Notes under the pieces: model-generated
Database searches by the model: none
Seen by the model: the letters and a program-made list of their open reading frames with translations, nothing else
What the model was told of the DNA's origin: nothing
Translations under genes and position numbers: made by a program
NCBI RefSeq assembly: GCF_020084865.1
Contig: NZ_CP071953.1
Coordinates: forward strand, 2,108,001 to 2,172,000
Direction: 5' to 3'
Length of the DNA: 64,000 nt
DNA from: Candidatus Kaistella beijingensis
GTDB lineage: Bacteria > Bacteroidota > Bacteroidia > Flavobacteriales > Weeksellaceae
Shown here: piece by piece, positions 25,401-34,151 of the stretch
Position numbering within the stretch: position 1 is the first letter of the stretch
How the letters are laid out: every line of letters starts with the position of its first letter

Positions 25401-26255
25401 TTATTTGATGATCCGCTCCAAAACCCATTCAATCATATTTTTCTCCGAAGTGTGGTGATCCGCAGAAAATTCGCCACGCCTTCTGTTGGCAATGACGCAA
25501 TTAACGGTTAAAGCTTTGTGTCCCAATAATTTGGAAAGTCCATAAATCGCAGAAGTTTCCATTTCAAAATTGGTTACGCCTAAATCATTCAAAGTTTCCA
25601 AAAACTGGTCATCGATTGCTCTTAAGCGTAACTGTCTTCCCTGCGGCGCATAAAATCCTGGAAAAGTTGCCGTATTTCCGTGGTATTTTGCGTCCTTGTA
25701 ATAATCCGAAATTTCTTCTGCCCAATCTGAAAAATACAGCATCGGTTTAATTTTTTCGTATGGGAATTTTTCCAAAAAGTTTCTAGAAAACTCATTTTCA
25801 AATTGATAATCAGAATAAAAATGAAGCAATCCATCTAATCCCACCACATTTTGCGTCACCAACATATTATCAACCTCCACATCAGGATTCACACTTCCGC
25901 AAGTTCCGAGACGGAAAAGTTCCAGTGCGGTGTGTTCTTTTTTGAATTCTTTTTCCTTTAAATCTATATTTACCAAAGCATCGAGTTCGTTCATCACGAT
26001 GTCGATATTTTCAGTCCCGATTCCGGTGGACATTACGGTAATTCTTTCACCTCTTAAAGTTCCGGTATGCGTGTAAAATTCACGTTTGTTCTTTTTAAAT
26101 TCTATATTATCAAAATATTTTGAAACTTTTGGAACACGATCGGGATCACCTACCAAAATAATTTTTCCGGCAATTTCTTCCGGCAATAAGTTGAGGTGAT
26201 ACACACTTCCATCGGGATTGAGTACCAATTCGGAAGCAGCGAGTTTGTTTAGCAT
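25401..26255 (-). CDS. Nucleoside phosphorylase, uridine-phosphorylase type
   Basis: A 284-residue enzyme of the PNP_UDP_1 family. It shows IILVGDPDRVPKVSKYFDN, the phosphate-binding SGIGTENIDIVMNELDAL-type segment (STGIGTENIDI), LGTCGSVNPDVEVDN, and the substrate-binding FEMETSAIYGLSKLLGH. This combination fits uridine phosphorylase, which splits uridine with phosphate to uracil and ribose 1-phosphate; purine specificity cannot be excluded. The ATG at 26255 is followed by a normal N-terminus. Upstream lies a 10-bp-period repeat array. Confidence 0.87.
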   Translation of the reverse strand: MLNKLAASELVLNPDGSVYHLNLLPEEIAGKIILVGDPDRVPKVSKYFDNIEFKKNKREFYTHTGTLRGERITVMSTGIGTENIDIVMNELDALVNIDLKEKEFKKEHTALELFRLGTCGSVNPDVEVDNMLVTQNVVGLDGLLHFYSDYQFENEFSRNFLEKFPYEKIKPMLYFSDWAEEISDYYKDAKYHGNTATFPGFYAPQGRQLRLRAIDDQFLETLNDLGVTNFEMETSAIYGLSKLLGHKALTVNCVIANRRRGEFSADHHTSEKNMIEWVLERIIK

Positions 26256-26266
26256 TTTATTTTTTG

Positions 26267-26306
26267 TTTGATGTAATTTGAAATTGTTTGATATAGTTTG
26301 AAACAG
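26267..26306. repeat. 10-bp tandem array upstream of the phosphorylase gene
   Basis: Four decamers, each starting TTTGA: TTTGATGTAA, TTTGAAATTG, TTTGATATAG, TTTGAAACAG. The array ends 11 bp before the ATG on the minus strand. One unit, TTTGAAATTG, recurs as its exact complement in the array at 33261-33311. Confidence 0.65.
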
Positions 26307-26381
26307 TAAATTTTAATTCGATCTTAAAACGGGAATCTTACAGCACTTCTTTATTGGCTCTTTTTATTTGCCCCCTGAAAT

Positions 26382-26705
26382 TTATCCTCCAACTCTTTTC
26401 GTTTTGTAACCCATTTCCTGCAGGATTTTCATAATTTTGTCTCGGTTATCGCCTTGAATGACGATGATTCCATCCTTTTCTGAACCCCCGATTCCGAGAG
26501 TGGTTTTTATTTTTTTCGAAATTTGCTTTAAATCTTCTTCGCTTCCCTCGAAACCTTCAATTAAAGTCACGGGTTTTCCGTTTCTGCCTTTCTTTTCAAA
26601 TTTGCAGATTAAAGGTTCGTTCTGCTGGAATTTTTCTTCAGGCATTTCGAAATCCTGTTCTTCGTGTTCGGGGAAAAGATTTTTGAGTTGATCTCTGATG
26701 TCCAT
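26382..26705 (-). CDS. SUI1/eIF1-family translation factor (YciH-like)
   Basis: A 107-residue protein. The last 75 residues form the SUI1 domain: FEKKGRNGKPVTLIEGFEG, then LKTTLGIGGSEKDGIIVIQG-type core (KKIKTTLGIGGSEKDG) and the terminal helix DKIMKILQEMGYKTKRVGG. Bacterial SUI1 proteins such as YciH are thought to affect start-site fidelity, by analogy with eIF1. The acidic N-terminal tail (about 30 residues) is lineage-typical filler. Confidence 0.88.
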   Translation of the reverse strand: MDIRDQLKNLFPEHEEQDFEMPEEKFQQNEPLICKFEKKGRNGKPVTLIEGFEGSEEDLKQISKKIKTTLGIGGSEKDGIIVIQGDNRDKIMKILQEMGYKTKRVGG

Positions 26706-26798
26706 TGAACAAAATTAAGGAAATAAATCTTGTAACGTAGAAAATAAGGACAAATTTACAGCAGGGAACAGTATTAAAAAAAGTTAAAACTAAAATAT

Positions 26799-26818
26799 GG
26801 TTCGTTTTGTTCAGAACC
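26799..26818. promoter_or_regulatory. Probable operator of the RND efflux operon
   Basis: GGTTC at 26799-26803 and GAACC at 26814-26818 are perfect inverted half-sites 10 bp apart. They enclose the -33 box TTTG (26806-26809). A regulator bound here would block RNA polymerase; the MarR/GbsR-type regulator encoded next is the obvious candidate. Confidence 0.5.
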
Positions 26819-26833
26819 TGTTTTATATATTTG
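26806..26833 (+). promoter_or_regulatory. Promoter of the RND efflux operon
   Basis: TTTG at 26806-26809 and TATATTTG at 26826-26833, 16 bp apart; the -7 box lies 21 bp before the regulator's ATG. Confidence 0.55.
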
Positions 26834-26854
26834 CAGCATATATTTTTTACAAAA

Positions 26855-27304
26855 ATGGAAATCGACAAAGAAATTTTTCAGGATTTGGCCAAGTTTTATG
26901 GGGAAGCATTTCATTTGCCGCCACTAGCTGCGAAAATTTACGCTTACTTGATTTTTGACTTTGAGAAGAAGGGAGTTTGTTTTGACCATTTTGTGGAGAT
27001 TTTACATGCGAGCAAAAGTTCTGTTTCCTCCAACCTTAATCTGCTTCTGACTTCAGGCTTAATTAAAGATTTTACGAAAATCACCGAGCGCAAAAGATTC
27101 TTCGTGATCAACGAAAATTATATGGTCATTCGATTTGAAGAAATCGTGGAGAAGATGAGGGCCGAAATCAAAATCCTGGAAAAATTGATGGATTTCAGAC
27201 AGACGAAAGACAAAGACATCAACCAAAGATTCGAGTTATATAAAACACTTTTAAATAAAAACATCGAAAATATTCAGGAAACTTTAAATAAAATTCAACA
27301 ATGA
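26855..27304 (+). CDS. GbsR/MarR-type transcriptional regulator of the efflux operon
   Basis: A 149-residue regulator with a winged helix-turn-helix in residues 20-90 (LPPLAAKIYAYLIFDFEK, then HASKSSVSSNLNLLLTSGL) and a long C-terminal helix (EEIVEKMRAEIKILEKLMD) for dimerisation. The layout is GbsR/MarR-like. It is the first gene of a four-gene unit with an RND adaptor, pump and outer-membrane channel, so local autorepression is the likely role. ATG at 26855 is chosen because the upstream ATG at 26807 lies within the promoter. Its last four bases overlap the adaptor start (ATGA). Confidence 0.86.
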   Translation: MEIDKEIFQDLAKFYGEAFHLPPLAAKIYAYLIFDFEKKGVCFDHFVEILHASKSSVSSNLNLLLTSGLIKDFTKITERKRFFVINENYMVIRFEEIVEKMRAEIKILEKLMDFRQTKDKDINQRFELYKTLLNKNIENIQETLNKIQQ

Positions 27305-28530
27305 AAAATACCATCATCATATTTTCACTGGCGATGCTTTCCGCAGTTTCGTGCAAGAAAAAAGAAGAAAAAAAACCAGACGGACCAAAAGAGGTCCCCG
27401 TGGTTGCTGTGGAACAACGAAATGTAACGGGTTATCAAAGTTTTCCGGCATCCATTCAAGGTCGTGTCAATAACGACGTTCGTGCGAAAATCCAAGGATA
27501 TATTACTCAGGTTTTGGTAGATGAAGGACAATATGTATCAAAAGGGCAGCCGCTGTTCCGCCTCGAAACCAATACATTAAGCCAATCCGCAGATGCTGCA
27601 AGAGCCGGAATCGGTGCCGCTCAATCTGGAGTTGCCGCCGCAAAAGCGAGTGTGAATGCCGCGCAAGCCGCAGTAAACGCTGCACAAGTTGAAGTGAATA
27701 AATTAATTCCATTGGTTCAAAAAAATATCATTAGTAATGTTCAATTAGAAACTGCAAAAGCAAATCTTTCACGTGCTCAAGCGCAACTTTCACAAGCGAG
27801 AGCTGCGGAATTGCAAGCAAATGCGGGAGTTTCTCAAGCTACTGCAAATTATCGCGGCGTTCAAGCAAACATTGATTATTCCGTCATTCGTGCCCCGATT
27901 TCCGGTGTGATTGGAAAACTTCCTTTAAAAGTCGGAAGTTTGGTGGGTCCGACTGATGCCACTCCTTTAACAACATTTTCGGATACAAGCGGAGTTTTTG
28001 CTTATTTTTCTATGAACGAAAAGGAATATCTAAACTTTCTTGAAGATTCATATGGAGCAACAGTTCCCGAAAAATTGAGAAATATGCCCATGGTAGAATT
28101 GGAATTGGCAAACGGAAGCACCTATTCCGAAAAAGGTAAGATTGAAGCCGTTACCGGACAAATCGACCAGAAGACGGGAACAATTCAATTCAGAGTTTCA
28201 TTTCCAAATGCAGCAAAATTATTGAGCAATGGAAACAGCGGCACTATCAAAGTTCCAAAATTATATGACCAAGCGTTGGTTGTTCCCGAAAGCGCAACTT
28301 TCGAACAGCAAGGTTTGGTTTATGTTTATCGTGTTGAAAAAGATACTGCAAAGAACGTATTAATCGGCGTTACAGACCGTGTAAATAATTTGGTGGTGAT
28401 AAAGGATGGAATTAAGAAAGGGGAAAAAATTGTCGCTCAAGGAGTCGGACAGTTAAAACCAAATTCAGCGGTGAAACCCAAACCAGCCAATTTTGACGAA
28501 ATCGTAAACGCCATAAAACCGATTTTCTAA
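27301..28530 (+). CDS. RND efflux periplasmic adaptor (membrane fusion protein)
   Basis: A 409-residue lipoprotein adaptor that links the inner-membrane pump to the outer-membrane channel. The lipidation cysteine is in AVSCKKKEE (residue 17). Beta-barrel and lipoyl parts (GRVNNDVRAKIQGYITQVLV, DEGQYVSKGQPLFRLE) surround a long alpha-hairpin (about 90-180) that is rich in Ala/Gln. The second lipoyl half is SVIRAPISGVIGKLPLKVGS. It overlaps the regulator by four bases and its stop shares a base with the pump's ATG. Confidence 0.94.
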   Translation: MKNTIIIFSLAMLSAVSCKKKEEKKPDGPKEVPVVAVEQRNVTGYQSFPASIQGRVNNDVRAKIQGYITQVLVDEGQYVSKGQPLFRLETNTLSQSADAARAGIGAAQSGVAAAKASVNAAQAAVNAAQVEVNKLIPLVQKNIISNVQLETAKANLSRAQAQLSQARAAELQANAGVSQATANYRGVQANIDYSVIRAPISGVIGKLPLKVGSLVGPTDATPLTTFSDTSGVFAYFSMNEKEYLNFLEDSYGATVPEKLRNMPMVELELANGSTYSEKGKIEAVTGQIDQKTGTIQFRVSFPNAAKLLSNGNSGTIKVPKLYDQALVVPESATFEQQGLVYVYRVEKDTAKNVLIGVTDRVNNLVVIKDGIKKGEKIVAQGVGQLKPNSAVKPKPANFDEIVNAIKPIF

Positions 28531-31500
28531 TGGTAAAACATTTCATAAACAGACCGGTTTTTGCAAGCGTAGTTTCCATCCTGATTGTGATTTTGGGGAT
28601 TTTGGGACTTCGAGCACTTCCGGTGACGCAATATCCTGATATTGCTCCGCCAACAGTAAGTATTAATGCGAATTACACCGGTGCAAGTGCCGAAACCGTG
28701 ATGAACAGTGTGGTAATTCCAATCGAGGAACAAGTAAACGGTGTGGAAGGAATGGATTATATTTCTTCTTCGGCGAGTAATAACGGTTCGGCAAATATTC
28801 AGGTTTTCTTTAAACAGGGAATTAATCCAGACATTGCCGCGGTTGAAGTTCAGAACAAAGTTCAGCGTGCTGTTCCGCTTTTACCGGCAGAAGTGACGCG
28901 TTCCGGAGTCACGGTTCAAAAACAGCGAACGAGTGCATTGATGTTCCTTTCTTTTTATACAGAAAATCCCAACTTAAATGAAGTTTGGCTTCAAAACTAT
29001 TTGAATATCAATGTGATTCCCGAACTGAAAAGAGTAAGAGGTGTCGGTGAAGCACAAGCATTTGGTGGAAAAAACTATTCGATGCGGATTTGGATTGACC
29101 CAGCAAAAATGGCTGCGTACGGATTGCAACCCAGCGACGTTTCTGCGGCAATCAACGAGCAATCCAGAGAAGCCGCTGCAGGACAACTTGGGCAAAACAG
29201 CGGAAATGCTTTTGAATACGTCATTACATATAAAGGAAAATTCAACCAGGAAAAAGATTACGGCGACATCATCTTAAAATCCCTTGGAGACGGACAATTC
29301 CTTCGGTTGAAAGATGTTGCGGAAATCAAATTGGACGCTCAAAATTATACTTCAGTCGGAGAAAATAATGGGCGAACCGCAATCAGTATGGGGATTTTTC
29401 AAACTCCGGGTTCCAATGCGCAAGATATTATCAACGACATTAAAAAATTCCTTGAAGAAAACGCAAAAACTTTACCGAAAGGAGTTGGATACACCATTAA
29501 CTTTGACACCAATGATTTCCTTGAAGCATCGATTAGTAAAGTAGTTACGACTTTAATTGAAGCTTTTATTTTGGTGTTCTTGGTGGTTTATTTGTTCCTT
29601 CAGGATTTCCGTTCTACGTTGATTCCGGCGATTGCGGTTCCGGTTTCGATTATCGGTTCGTTTTTCTTCCTGAATTTATTTGGATATTCCTTAAACTTAT
29701 TGACACTTTTCGCTTTGGTTCTAGCTATTGGAATTGTAGTGGATGACGCAATCGTCGTCGTAGAAGCAGTTCACGCAAAATTGGAACATGGATATACCAA
29801 TGTGAAAGAAGCCACCGTTTCCGCAATGGATGAAATTACGGGAGCAATTATTTCGATTACTTTGGTGATGGCGGCGGTTTTCATTCCGGTAACTTTTATT
29901 ACGGGTCCAACTGGGGTTTTTTACCAACAGTTTGGAATTACTTTAATTGTGGCGATTTTAATTTCTGCGGTGAATGCGTTGACTTTAAGTCCAGTTTTAT
30001 GTTCCTTATTTTTAAAGCCGAATCCAGCGCATCACGAAGAATATTCGAAATTGAATTTTCTGCAAAAATTTTTCTATAAATTCAATGTCGCATTTAGAAC
30101 AGTAACCAACCGTTACGGAAGGTCTTTTGTTTTCCTTTTAAGGCATAAATGGGCGACCTTAATCATTTTCGCATTGGGCGGATTATTTTTCTGGTGGTCG
30201 AATTCCACGATGCCGAAAGGATTTATCCCAAAAGAAGACCGTGGGATTATCTTTACCGACGTTTCGCTTCCTCCGGGTGCGTCGATGGAAAGAACGTACA
30301 ATGTTTTGAAAAATTTGCAGGAAGATGCCAGAAAAATTCCGGGAGTTGCGAACGTGACTTTCACGGCGAGTCGTGCGTTTATGTCGGGAAGTGGTTCCAA
30401 CACGGGACAGGCATTTGTACGGTTGAAACCTTTTGACGAAAGAGCGCATGACGAGGAGCTTTCCGTGGAAACCATTACCAAAAAATTATTTGGTGTCGCC
30501 TCGAAATATCCGGATGCAAAAATCGTGTTCTTTTCGCCTCCAAGTGTTCCCGGATTTGGTTCAAGTGATGGTTTTTCCGCGGTTTTGTTGGATAAGTCAG
30601 GCGGGAATTTACGAGAATTGGACAATGTTGCTAAAAATTATCTCGGCGCTTTGATGGAAAGACCTGAAATTCAGTTTGCCAACACGTCATTTAATACCAA
30701 TTATCCACAGTACGAAATGGTAATTGATGTTCCGCGTGCAAAAGATGTCGGTGTTTCGATTACGGATATTCTTGCAACAATGCAGGGTTATGTGGGTGGA
30801 GTTTACGCAGCAGATTTCACCAAATATGGAAAACAGTTTCGGGTGATGGTTCAAGCGTTTCCGGATGCGAGAAGACAACCTTCTGATTTGGACGGAATTT
30901 TCGTGAAAACTGCTTCCGGACAAATGACGCCGATTTCGCAGTTCATTACGATGGAAAAAACATTCGGTCCAAAATCCGTGGAAAGGTATAACCTATTTAC
31001 ATCGATTTCGATTTCTGGCTCGAACAATCCAGGATTCTCGACAGGCGATGCGATTAAAGCAGTTCAGGAAGTTGCGGCAGATAAATTACCGGCTGATTAT
31101 GTGGTAGAATTTACGGGATTGTCTAAAGAAGAATTGAGCTCCGGCTCGCAAACCGCAATTATTTTTGTGTTGAGTTTGGTGTTCGTTTACTTCATTTTGG
31201 CGGCACAGTATGAAAGTTTCTTACTTCCGCTATCGGTGATTATTTCATTGCCACTGGGAGTTGCAGGAGCTTATTTCGGACAAAAAATTGCCGGGCTTGA
31301 AAACAATATTTATTTCCAAATCGCATTAATCATGTTGGTTGGACTTTTAGCGAAAAACGCGATTTTGATTGTAGAATTTGCGGTTCAAAGAAGACATCAT
31401 GGCGAAACTTTGGCAATGTCTGCAATCAATGCGGCGAAAGCGAGATTGCGACCTATTTTGATGACCTCATTTGCCTTTATTTTCGGAATGGTGCCATTAG

Positions 31501-31679
31501 TTTTCGCTTCTGGAATTGGGAAAGTTGGAAACCAATCCATCGGAACCGGTGCTGCAGCGGGACTTTTGATCGGAACATTTTTTGGGTTGATTGCCATTCC
31601 TGTTTTGTATGTGATTTTCCAATGGCTGCAGGAAAAAATTAAACCGATAAAGGAAAAAGATATCAATGTGGCGGAATAA
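28530..31679 (+). CDS. RND efflux pump, AcrB/MexB (HAE1) type
   Basis: A 1049-residue proton-driven inner-membrane pump for hydrophobic and amphiphilic compounds. It starts MVKHFINRPVFASVVSILIV, as in AcrB-type pumps. Two sets of membrane helices flank two large periplasmic loops. The proton-relay aspartate pair is in AIGIVVDDAIVVVEAV (helix 4) and the relay lysine in VGLLAKNAILIVEFA (helix 10). Length and motifs fit the HAE1 (multidrug) branch and not the heavy-metal branch. Substrates cannot be inferred. Confidence 0.95.
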   Translation: MVKHFINRPVFASVVSILIVILGILGLRALPVTQYPDIAPPTVSINANYTGASAETVMNSVVIPIEEQVNGVEGMDYISSSASNNGSANIQVFFKQGINPDIAAVEVQNKVQRAVPLLPAEVTRSGVTVQKQRTSALMFLSFYTENPNLNEVWLQNYLNINVIPELKRVRGVGEAQAFGGKNYSMRIWIDPAKMAAYGLQPSDVSAAINEQSREAAAGQLGQNSGNAFEYVITYKGKFNQEKDYGDIILKSLGDGQFLRLKDVAEIKLDAQNYTSVGENNGRTAISMGIFQTPGSNAQDIINDIKKFLEENAKTLPKGVGYTINFDTNDFLEASISKVVTTLIEAFILVFLVVYLFLQDFRSTLIPAIAVPVSIIGSFFFLNLFGYSLNLLTLFALVLAIGIVVDDAIVVVEAVHAKLEHGYTNVKEATVSAMDEITGAIISITLVMAAVFIPVTFITGPTGVFYQQFGITLIVAILISAVNALTLSPVLCSLFLKPNPAHHEEYSKLNFLQKFFYKFNVAFRTVTNRYGRSFVFLLRHKWATLIIFALGGLFFWWSNSTMPKGFIPKEDRGIIFTDVSLPPGASMERTYNVLKNLQEDARKIPGVANVTFTASRAFMSGSGSNTGQAFVRLKPFDERAHDEELSVETITKKLFGVASKYPDAKIVFFSPPSVPGFGSSDGFSAVLLDKSGGNLRELDNVAKNYLGALMERPEIQFANTSFNTNYPQYEMVIDVPRAKDVGVSITDILATMQGYVGGVYAADFTKYGKQFRVMVQAFPDARRQPSDLDGIFVKTASGQMTPISQFITMEKTFGPKSVERYNLFTSISISGSNNPGFSTGDAIKAVQEVAADKLPADYVVEFTGLSKEELSSGSQTAIIFVLSLVFVYFILAAQYESFLLPLSVIISLPLGVAGAYFGQKIAGLENNIYFQIALIMLVGLLAKNAILIVEFAVQRRHHGETLAMSAINAAKARLRPILMTSFAFIFGMVPLVFASGIGKVGNQSIGTGAAAGLLIGTFFGLIAIPVLYVIFQWLQEKIKPIKEKDINVAE

Positions 31680-31682
31680 TTT

Positions 31683-31720
31683 CCCTCCTTCGGAGGGGTG
31701 TCTTCAACGAAGGTGAAGAC
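31683..31720. repeat. REP-like double hairpin inside the efflux operon
   Basis: Two adjacent hairpins: CCCTCC-TTC-GGAGGG at 31683-31697 and GTCTTCA-N7-TGAAGAC at 31700-31720, followed by GGGGTGGTTA. This style of GC-rich palindromic repeat is scattered in many Bacteroidota genomes. It lies between the pump and channel genes and has no T-run, so it may modulate the amount of channel mRNA. Confidence 0.6.
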
Positions 31721-31759
31721 GGGGTGGTTAATCAATTACCAAAATCAAAAAAAACTTCA

Positions 31760-33163
31760 ATGAAAAATAATTTCAACATCAAATATTTTGCATTTTCATT
31801 AATGGCTTTATTTGTTCTTTCATCGTGTATGACGCGTGAAAAATACGAGCGGCCAAAAGAAGCCGTCAATGAAAATCTTTTCAGGACCGATAAACTTCCC
31901 CAAGATTCTACAAGCATCGCTACAGTTTCGTGGCGTGAGATTTTCACCGACAATGTTCTTCAAAAACATATTCAAAACGGTCTGGAAAATAATCTCGATA
32001 TCAGAATTGCTTTACAGAATATCGTTGCCGCAGAATCCTATTTAAAGCAAAGCAAAGCATCGTATCTCCCAACGATTGCGGTTGGTCCCGGTTACACTTT
32101 GCAGACACCGTCTTTAAATGTTGGAAATGCAAGTGAAAGAAGATACAACAATATTTTCGATGTAAGTGGCGACATTTCTTGGGAAGCAGACATTTGGGGA
32201 AAATTAAGGGCACAGGAAAAATCCCAATACGCTCAATATCTAGGAACAACAGCCGCTCACAAAGCAGTGAAGACGGATTTGGTTGCAGCAATTGCTTCGG
32301 CTTATTATCAGTTGTTGACTTTCGATGAACAGAAAAGAATCATCAACGAAACCATTAGTTTAAGAAAGAAAAATCTTGAAACCACGAAAGCGTTGAAAGA
32401 AGCCGGAACTTTAACTGAAGTTGCCGTTCAACAAAGCGAAGCGTTGGTTTTCAATGCGGAATCTCTTCTAATCAATATCGACACGCAAATTGCACTTTTG
32501 GAAAATACGATGAGTTTGTTGATGGGAATTCCGTCGCAAAATATTGAAAGAACAACTTTGGCCCAACAGAAAATGCCTACAAATTACAAACTTGGATTTT
32601 CTGCAAATCTCCTTTCAAACAGAGCAGATGTGATGCAATCCGAATACAATTTAATGTCCGCTTTTGAATTGACGAATGTAGCAAAAGCACAATTTTACCC
32701 AAGTTTAAGAATTGGTGGAAGTGGCGGAATTCAAAGCTCGGATATCGATAAATTGTTCAGTGCAAATTCTCTGTTTGCAACGCTTGTTGGAAGTTTGACT
32801 CAACCGATTTTAAACCAAAGGCAAATCCGAACCAACTATGAAGTGAGTTTGGCGAACAAGGAAAAAGCCTATCTCAATTTCCGTAAAACACTTTTGAATG
32901 CGGGAAAAGAAGTTTCTGATGCGTTAAAAGTATATGATGCTCAAGACGCTTTCATCAATTTGAAAAGAAAAGAATTGGTCGCTTATCAAAAATCGGTCGA
33001 GTTTTCACAAGAATTGGTGAATTATGGAATGGCAAATTATCTGGAAGTTTTGAATGCATCTGTAAATTCTTTAAACGCAGAACTCAATATTTCCAATGCG
33101 GAATATGCGAAAATGAAAGCGGGAGTGGAGCTGTATCAAGCTTTAGGAGGAGGTTGGAGATAA
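31760..33163 (+). CDS. Outer-membrane efflux channel (TolC/OprM, NodT family)
   Basis: A 467-residue outer-membrane lipoprotein channel that completes the tripartite efflux system. Lipidation cysteine in FVLSSCMTREKYERP. The two OEP repeats start around 60 and 270, with the signature SWEADIWGKLRAQEKSQYAQ and the second-repeat FYPSLRIGGSGG region. ATG at 31760 gives the lipoprotein signal; the ATG at 31724 adds a lysine-rich tail made from the repeat element and was rejected. Confidence 0.93.
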   Translation: MKNNFNIKYFAFSLMALFVLSSCMTREKYERPKEAVNENLFRTDKLPQDSTSIATVSWREIFTDNVLQKHIQNGLENNLDIRIALQNIVAAESYLKQSKASYLPTIAVGPGYTLQTPSLNVGNASERRYNNIFDVSGDISWEADIWGKLRAQEKSQYAQYLGTTAAHKAVKTDLVAAIASAYYQLLTFDEQKRIINETISLRKKNLETTKALKEAGTLTEVAVQQSEALVFNAESLLINIDTQIALLENTMSLLMGIPSQNIERTTLAQQKMPTNYKLGFSANLLSNRADVMQSEYNLMSAFELTNVAKAQFYPSLRIGGSGGIQSSDIDKLFSANSLFATLVGSLTQPILNQRQIRTNYEVSLANKEKAYLNFRKTLLNAGKEVSDALKVYDAQDAFINLKRKELVAYQKSVEFSQELVNYGMANYLEVLNASVNSLNAELNISNAEYAKMKAGVELYQALGGGWR

Positions 33164-33260
33164 ATGGGGTTTGAGAGTTTAAGCTACTGTATGTTAAGGA
33201 CAAATCGTGAAAACTAACGAAGTCAATTGTTCAAAAATAGAAGTTTTTTTGCGACAGAAC

Positions 33261-33311
33261 ATCATCAAACAATTTCAAACTCAATCCAACAACATCAAAT
33301 TGTTTTCAAAC
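33261..33311. repeat. 10-bp tandem array at the 3' end of the methylase gene
   Basis: Five near-decamers ending in TCAAA or TCCAA (CATCATCAAA, CAATTTCAAA, CTCAATCCAA, CAACATCAAA, TGTTTTCAAA). It is the reverse complement of the TTTGA decamer family seen at 26267-26306. The last units overlap the final codons of the minus-strand methylase gene. Confidence 0.6.
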
Positions 33312-33837
33312 TCTTAAAAAACTCCCACATCACAATTCCCCCACAAACCGAAACATTCAGTGAATGCTTGGTTCCCAACTGTGGAATTTCGAGGAAGTTA
33401 TCATAAAGAGAAAGAGCTTCGTCGCTCAAACCATCCACTTCGTTTCCTAAAACCAAGGCGTATTTTTCATTTTTTTTAATGACAAAATCAGTGATGATCT
33501 CTGAATTGGTGGTCTGTTCAATTCCTAAAATTTTGAAGTTTTCTTTCTTTAAATTTTCGAGTGCTGTTGAAATATCTTTCTCGTAAATCCAATCCACACT
33601 TTCAGTCGCGCCCAAAGCTGCTTTATGGATTTCGCGATGTGGTGGCTGTGGCGTAATTCCACAAAGAATAATCTTTTCTACCAAAAAAGCATCCGCCGTT
33701 CTGAAAACAGCACCCACATTATGCATACTTCGAACATTGTCCAAAACCACAACCAACGGAATTTTCTCTGTTTGCTTAAAAGTTTCTACATCGATTCGGC
33801 CTAATTCTTCGAGTTTCAGTTTCTTGGTGGATGACAT
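33295..33837 (-). CDS. TrmH/SpoU-family RNA 2'-O-methyltransferase
   Basis: A 180-residue methyltransferase with the trefoil-knot (SPOUT) fold. The three family motifs are present: motif 1 NVRSMHNVGAVFRTADAF, motif 2 ALVLGNEVDGLSDEAL and motif 3 IPQLGTKHSLNVSVCGGIVM. It uses S-adenosylmethionine to methylate ribose in tRNA or rRNA; the target position is not evident. Length is short, consistent with the TrmL/TrmH-like catalytic domain alone. The final codons are made of decamer repeat sequence, so the C-terminus may be altered. Confidence 0.9.
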   Translation of the reverse strand: MSSTKKLKLEELGRIDVETFKQTEKIPLVVVLDNVRSMHNVGAVFRTADAFLVEKIILCGITPQPPHREIHKAALGATESVDWIYEKDISTALENLKKENFKILGIEQTTNSEIITDFVIKKNEKYALVLGNEVDGLSDEALSLYDNFLEIPQLGTKHSLNVSVCGGIVMWEFFKSLKTI

Positions 33838-33889
33838 CTAAAAGTAATTTCTACAAAATTAACCATTTCCCATTAGATTAAAAATTATG

Positions 33890-33897
33890 TATTTTTG
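33890..33897 (+). promoter_or_regulatory. Putative -7 box of the small transcription unit
   Basis: TATTTTTG fits TAnnTTTG and lies 19 bp before the ATG at 33917. Confidence 0.45.
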
Positions 33898-33916
33898 TCA
33901 TGAGATTGAGCCCTAA

Positions 33917-34066
33917 ATGAAAAAATTAAAAGATGAACTACAAAATATTATTAGAAGAGATGGACCAATTGGCGGTGAAAACCTTATCAAAACCTTGGAG
34001 GAAATGAAATCCCAAGTGTCCAAAATCAAGAAATCAAGCATCACAATCAATAAGAAATTGAAGTAA
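33917..34066 (+). CDS. Possible small protein of 49 residues
   Basis: A short reading frame with ATG at 33917 and TAA at 34064-34066. It has a -7 box upstream and a perfect terminator 35 bp downstream, so the region is a self-contained small transcription unit. The product starts MKKLKDELQNIIRRDGPIGG and ends in a lysine-rich helix (SSITINKKLK). It is basic and has no membrane segment. It may be a small DNA- or RNA-binding protein, a fragment of a longer gene, or the RNA may be the active product. I do not recognise the family with confidence. Confidence 0.45.
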   Translation: MKKLKDELQNIIRRDGPIGGENLIKTLEEMKSQVSKIKKSSITINKKLK

Positions 34067-34101
34067 TTAAAAATAATTTTTCAAAGTTAAATTGATCAGA
34101 T

Positions 34102-34128
34102 AATTTTGTCGAAGACAAAATTTTTTTT
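34102..34128 (+). terminator. Terminator of the small transcription unit
   Basis: A perfect 9-bp stem (AATTTTGTC, loop GAA, GACAAAATT) that runs into eight T. It lies 24 bp before mutS. Confidence 0.88.
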
Positions 34129-34151
34129 ATTCAAGTTGAACCAAAACTAAA

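Noticed and set aside
30113..30625. 170-codon open frame on the minus strand inside the efflux pump gene
   Set aside because: It mirrors the codon pattern of the pump gene and has no recognisable domain.
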